Shown piece after piece: positions 60,313 through 64,000 of a DNA stretch of 64,000 nucleotides. Numbering within the stretch: position 1 is the stretch's first letter; each line of letters opens with the position of its first letter. The stretch is from Phycomyces blakesleeanus NRRL 1555(-). Its lineage: Eukaryota; Mucoromycota; Mucoromycetes; Mucorales; Phycomycetaceae. The notes beneath the pieces were generated by a model. It saw only the letters and a list, made by a program, of their open reading frames with translations, was not told the origin of the DNA and made no database searches. The stretch spans positions 1,665,223 through 1,729,222 of the forward strand of contig NW_017265135.1 of assembly GCF_001638985.1 (NCBI RefSeq). Reading direction: 5' to 3'. Both the position numbers and the translations under genes were made by a program.

Positions 60313-60648
60313 ATGCCAAAAATACCAAAGGTGCCAAAGGTGCCAAAGATGCGGACGTTAAAAGACGTTGTAGTGTCCTTGTTTCGTTCTTCTGCCCGAG
60401 TATTCGGATTACACCGCCGATCCACAGGTCGAAATAGAGCACCAAGTACAAAGACGACAGAGTCGAGTGTATTTTCCTCAGACTCAATACCGCCTTCTGA
60501 CACCCGAGCTGTCTGTGGATGTGGAAGGCTTCTCTCACCAGGCTGGGAGTGTCCAGAATGCCGGCCCAGCTGCCCAACCTGCCATCGGGCTCTAGAAGAC
60601 GCGAACTCACAGTGCGGGCGTTGTGCAAGATCAAATCCAGTAATCTAA
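60313..60648 (+). CDS. Small cysteine-rich (CxxC) zinc-ribbon-like protein, 111 aa
   Basis: Single-exon ORF with ATG at 60313 after an A-rich leader. The N-terminus has a PKIPKVPKVPK repeat, then a basic segment (LFRSSARVFGLHRRSTGR), then a Ser/Thr-rich linker, and a C-terminal module from residue 68: CGCGRLLSPGWECPECRPSC, then CPTCHRALED and CGRCARS. Cys pairs CxC, CxxC, CxxC, CxxC could bind two zinc ions as a double zinc ribbon. I do not recognise the family. GC content is clearly higher than the flanks. A 189-codon frame lies antisense (60658-60089), but its second half runs into microsatellite DNA, while the ordered Cys pairs favour the + strand. Confidence 0.6.
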   Translation: MPKIPKVPKVPKMRTLKDVVVSLFRSSARVFGLHRRSTGRNRAPSTKTTESSVFSSDSIPPSDTRAVCGCGRLLSPGWECPECRPSCPTCHRALEDANSQCGRCARSNPVI

Positions 60649-61375
60649 AAAAGCTCAATTCTATAAACCGTTACAATCAACGAGAATACCGAAAACAAAC
60701 CGGAATACTATGCCCCCCTCTACCTTATCTTTCATGCTCTGTTTCCGACACCTAATACAAAACATAATTAACAAGAACAAGAACACCAACAACAAGAACA
60801 AAAATCTTAAATAGTTTAAATAATAACAATACTTGCAACAGTAGCAACAGTAGCAATAGTAGTAAATTTATTTGAATTTTAATTTAATATATATACATAC
60901 AGATATATAATACATAATCTTGAAGATAAATGAGCTGTTTTATTTCCCCAAAAGCACACTATGTATTTCTATTTCTTACAGAATTTTCTCTTGGTTAAAT
61001 CAGCCAATAACCATAAATTGTATATGTGTAAATACCTAATCTATGCCAATAACTTTGAATTCCAGAACTTGAATAATATATATATATTTGTTGTGCTTGT
61101 TGATTTAATAGTAATAAGAAAGAAAAAGAGAAACGCCGAGTGCTACCTGTGAAACCATAAATAATAATTGACAATTATTAAAATGATAAATACATGCTTT
61201 AAATATTATATATATATATATATTATTCAATTGAAGGCTTATTTTAACACATTCTTTTAATATATATATATCGATTAGTTGATATTCTTGTTACTGTTAC
61301 CGATATTGATACTGCTGATTTTCTGCATGTATACGCTTATCTATTGTACATATCTTTCAAGTGAGCGTTTAATGT

Positions 61376-61407
<32 letters not shown>

Positions 61408-63828
61408 CTTCATATTTCAAACCTAACAAAATTAACAAGTTTAATAAGATATTTTCATTTAGGCAGATTCGGGGGTAATAATAACCGGTGCAATCAGCTT
61501 CCTTATTTCTCTATATAAAGAAAGTAAACATGAAGGAAGTTTGAGATAACGCTTATTTTATAGGTATGGTCTTACACTCTCCGCCTAATATATATATATA
61601 TATGTATTTGTATTTAGTGGTTCAAAGAAACACAAAGGTCTTGTGCTTACCAAGCCTGCTATTAGAAAATTAGATAGTGTAAGACCAATATAATAAGTAC
61701 CAAACTGAGCTCAAAGAATACACACGGCACGCTACTATTTTGTGTGGTCAAATAGTGTGTGTATAAAATCTCTACCGTTCAAATTTATTAAGATTCTACT
61801 GATGATGAGCTACAATCTTAGTAATACCCATGTGTTTTTTATAATCAAAATTGGATAAACTTTTGAATAAAAGCCGCTTTGACTTGGTGTATATGTAATA
61901 GCACATATACATAATGCATTTATCTAAATACAACTTTAGTTACTTCTTTATTTATTTCTCTATCTCCCTCATCTAGTTTCTCTTGCTTTTTTTTGTTTTA
62001 TTTTCAATGACGGCAATAATGGCGATACTTTTTTTATTTATGATTTGCATTATTACAAAAATACATAGCTACCATTTCCCTATTGTAACTATAAAATAGT
62101 TTATAGAATTAAGCAATTGTTTACAATTATAGATATACAGATATATGTGTGTGTATCGGGTTTGCATTGACAGTGTTCCAAAAACTCGTTTCCACTGATT
62201 TGGTGTGACAAAAGCTTTATCTCAGCAATTGAATGAGAGCACCAAAAGACAAACCACCCAGTCTCCCATTCCTCCTTCCTTTACCTATATTTGGTTTTAA
62301 AAAGGGGGTTTTTGTCTATTTACAACAATATTTTCAGAACATGACCGAGTTAATCTTGTCACCAATATTTGGGTTAAATTGTCATTAATACAAAGAAACT
62401 AAAATATATATATATAAAAAACAAAAGGATAAGTTGGGGAAGATGTATTTTTGGCATTTTTTCTATATATATACAAAAAATGACTTTTATTTAGAATCTG
62501 TCAATATATCTCTTTACCTTTCATTTCTTTAAAAGGATCGTATGAAAGAGAGAATGAGAAGGAGAGAAATCTCCATTGCTGTTCATTGGACTACAACATT
62601 TTAGCTATCATTATTCTTATTAATTAATTAAGTGACAGACCTAAAGATATATATATATATACATATATATTGAGAATTCACTTTATTTTTTTTTCCTTTT
62701 TTTTATTACTAATATCACTATTAATATTAATATCAGTATTGATTTCTCTGAGACTTTTAGTAAAGACTCTTACTAATAATTACAAAGCTGAGGAGATAAG
62801 AAAGCACATTGGAAGGACAATGGTAAAATAGGCAAAAAAGATATCTATTTATTAAAAAAAAGTTTCAAGTTAATAGCAATGTTATATACAATATATCAAT
62901 ATATCAATTTCTTTAGTTTGTTTGGTAAAAATTATAAAGATCTAAAGTACAAAATTCAAGGAAGCCAAACAAGGGAAATAGTATTAAAGCAGCCAATGTA
63001 TCCGGGAAATGTATTTTCCTATTTTATATATTATTTTTATTTAGTTGGTGAATTGATTGAAATAAAAGAAGAACAAGGTTTCTATTGTGCTACACGAACG
63101 CCAAGAGAAACATGGCCTTGTACATTTTTTTTTGTATTCTTATTCTATTATATTCTATTGTGTCTATCTGCACATATCTTGCCATAAATTTACACCAACA
63201 AGATTGAACTGAATTGAATCAAATTTACCTCGAATTTATTTGATTTGTTATCAAACAAGCAAATGCTAGTAATACTAACAACACTAACAATACTAACACT
63301 AATAAAAACCTGGCGTTTATTTATTTATCTATTTATTTACTTGTACGAGTGTTTCATTGCTATGATTATTTTGATTATTTTTTTTAGTGCAACAGAAAAT
63401 GATTTTTTTTAAAGGAATACGGAACTTGGCCTTTTATAATCATCATAATTATCATCGATAACATTATTATTTTTCTTATAAACAAATATTATAGCTTTTA
63501 TTGCTTTATTTTTTTTAAACAAATGAAGATCTGCAATTGGAATATACAAAAGTAATGCAGATTTCTTTAAGGGAACATGGTGTTCGAAATGTGATGGAAC
63601 GGGAAAAGAGGTTAGGACTAATAGAGAGATAAGCAAAAAAAAGAGGAAAGGAGATAGAGTGAAAGTTAGGTAGGTAAGGAGGGGAGTAAAGAAGTGGCTT
63701 TTTTTTGTTTGTTTGTTTGTGTGTGTGCAAGAGAGCAAAGGAAATGATAGAATAGAATATAAAGTAGAATAGAATAGGAGTAAAGTAAGAGAGTAGAAAA
63801 TAAAATATATAAAAATGTATATATTAAA
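60649..63828. other. 3.2 kb AT-rich gene-free stretch before the Hsp70 3' end
   Basis: Contains ACAAGA/ACAACA units (60770-60800), CAGTAG units (60837-60862), TA tracts (61209-61224, 61591-61602), a (GT)n run (61377-61404) and A/T-rich noise. The 102-codon + frame at 62879-63187 has mixed composition in its first half, but no domain is recognised. The last about 150 bp should be the Hsp70 3' UTR. Confidence 0.5.
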
Positions 63829-64000
63829 TTAGTCGACCTCTTCAACAGTAGGTCCATCAGCACCAGGGGCGCCACCACCAGGAGCACCACCAGGGAATCC
63901 ACCAGGAGCACCTCCGGGCATTCCACCGCCAGGAGCACCACCTGTGCTTGCGTACAACTTGGTCATGATGGGGTTGGCAACCTCTTCAAGTTCCTTCTGG
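63829..64000 (-). CDS. Cytosolic Hsp70 (HSC70/Ssa type), C-terminal end only
   Basis: Partial: the gene enters from the right edge and ends with TAA at 63831-63829. The visible 57 codons read [18 protein letters not shown], then a Gly/Pro-rich tail ([19 protein letters not shown]) and end GPTVEEVD. The terminal EEVD is the tag of cytosolic/nuclear Hsp70 that binds TPR co-chaperones such as Hop and CHIP; the preceding helix is the end of the substrate-lid domain. Hsp70 is an ATP-dependent folding chaperone. C-rich third positions suggest high expression. The start lies outside the window. Confidence 0.96.
   Translation of the reverse strand, partial: QKELEEVANPIMTKLYASTGGAPGGGMPGGAPGGFPGGAPGGGAPGADGPTVEEVD

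Noticed and set aside
60089..60658. 189-aa protein on the - strand
   Set aside because: It overlaps the Cys-rich + strand gene, and its C-terminal half is a translation of microsatellite and AT-rich DNA.
62879..63187. 102-aa ORF with a hydrophobic C-terminus
   Set aside because: No recognised domain; the hydrophobic end comes from T-rich DNA; no splice or promoter support.

Overview
The window looks like nuclear DNA of a fungus, most probably an early-diverging filamentous fungus of the Mucoromycota (a Phycomyces-like or other mucoralean genome). That placement is inference. The supporting facts are: very AT-rich spacers full of microsatellites; genes split by short introns (about 55-240 bp) with GTAAGT-type donors, CTAAC/CTCAC-like branch sites and TAG/CAG acceptors; fungal families (Lsb1/Pin3-type SH3 proteins, Ayr1, Apd1, DHA1-type MFS, a fungal-style TauD); and genes typical of filamentous fungi and animals (METTL5, SF3A1, ING). 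Joining exons by hand gave 16 gene models I consider well supported. Each spliced model closes in frame from ATG to stop; the Hsp70 gene runs off the window edge.

Layout. 1-23 kb: an AT-rich stretch with two F-box/LRR-like genes (819, + strand; 7656, - strand, apparently shortened), three C2H2 zinc-finger genes (4749 +, 9956 -, 21262 +) and two tandem paralogous SH3 genes on the - strand (15731 and 18704) that resemble yeast Lsb1/Pin3, an actin-patch, Las17-binding family. 23-28.4 kb: two intron-rich - strand genes, splicing factor SF3A1 (7 exons) and an Ayr1-like short-chain reductase (10 exons). 28.4-38.2 kb: a near gene-free 9.8 kb block very dense in microsatellites, with one doubtful ORF at 33.2-33.5 kb. 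38.2-53.2 kb: a housekeeping/metabolism cluster with a 10-exon MFS transporter (+), a TauD-type dioxygenase (+), an Apd1-type Fe-S protein (-), an ING/PHD chromatin protein (+), cyclin H (-) and METTL5 rRNA m6A methyltransferase (-). 53.2-63.8 kb: mostly gene-free, with a small CxxC-rich protein gene at 60313 and a 100-N assembly gap at 59417-59516. The window ends inside the C-terminus of a cytosolic Hsp70 (- strand).

There is no operon-like organisation; these are individual eukaryotic genes. Thematic links are only loose: SF3A1, ING, cyclin H and METTL5 all serve RNA or transcription; the F-box and zinc-finger genes look like lineage-specific families.

The most noteworthy points are: (i) three consecutive genes (ING, cyclin H, METTL5) each need exactly one GC-AG intron, all with donor GCAAGT, while the other 49 introns I could define are GT-AG; (ii) the two SH3 paralogues keep the same intron positions and an identical 76-bp exon inside the SH3 domain, and one carries a polyQ/prion-like tract; (iii) the 557-bp duplicate on either side of the N gap is almost certainly an unmerged contig overlap, not biology; (iv) an Apd1-type protein carries an expanding-looking Gly-His/Arg-Gly repeat coded by a hexanucleotide array. 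I did not find a convincing new multi-gene system.
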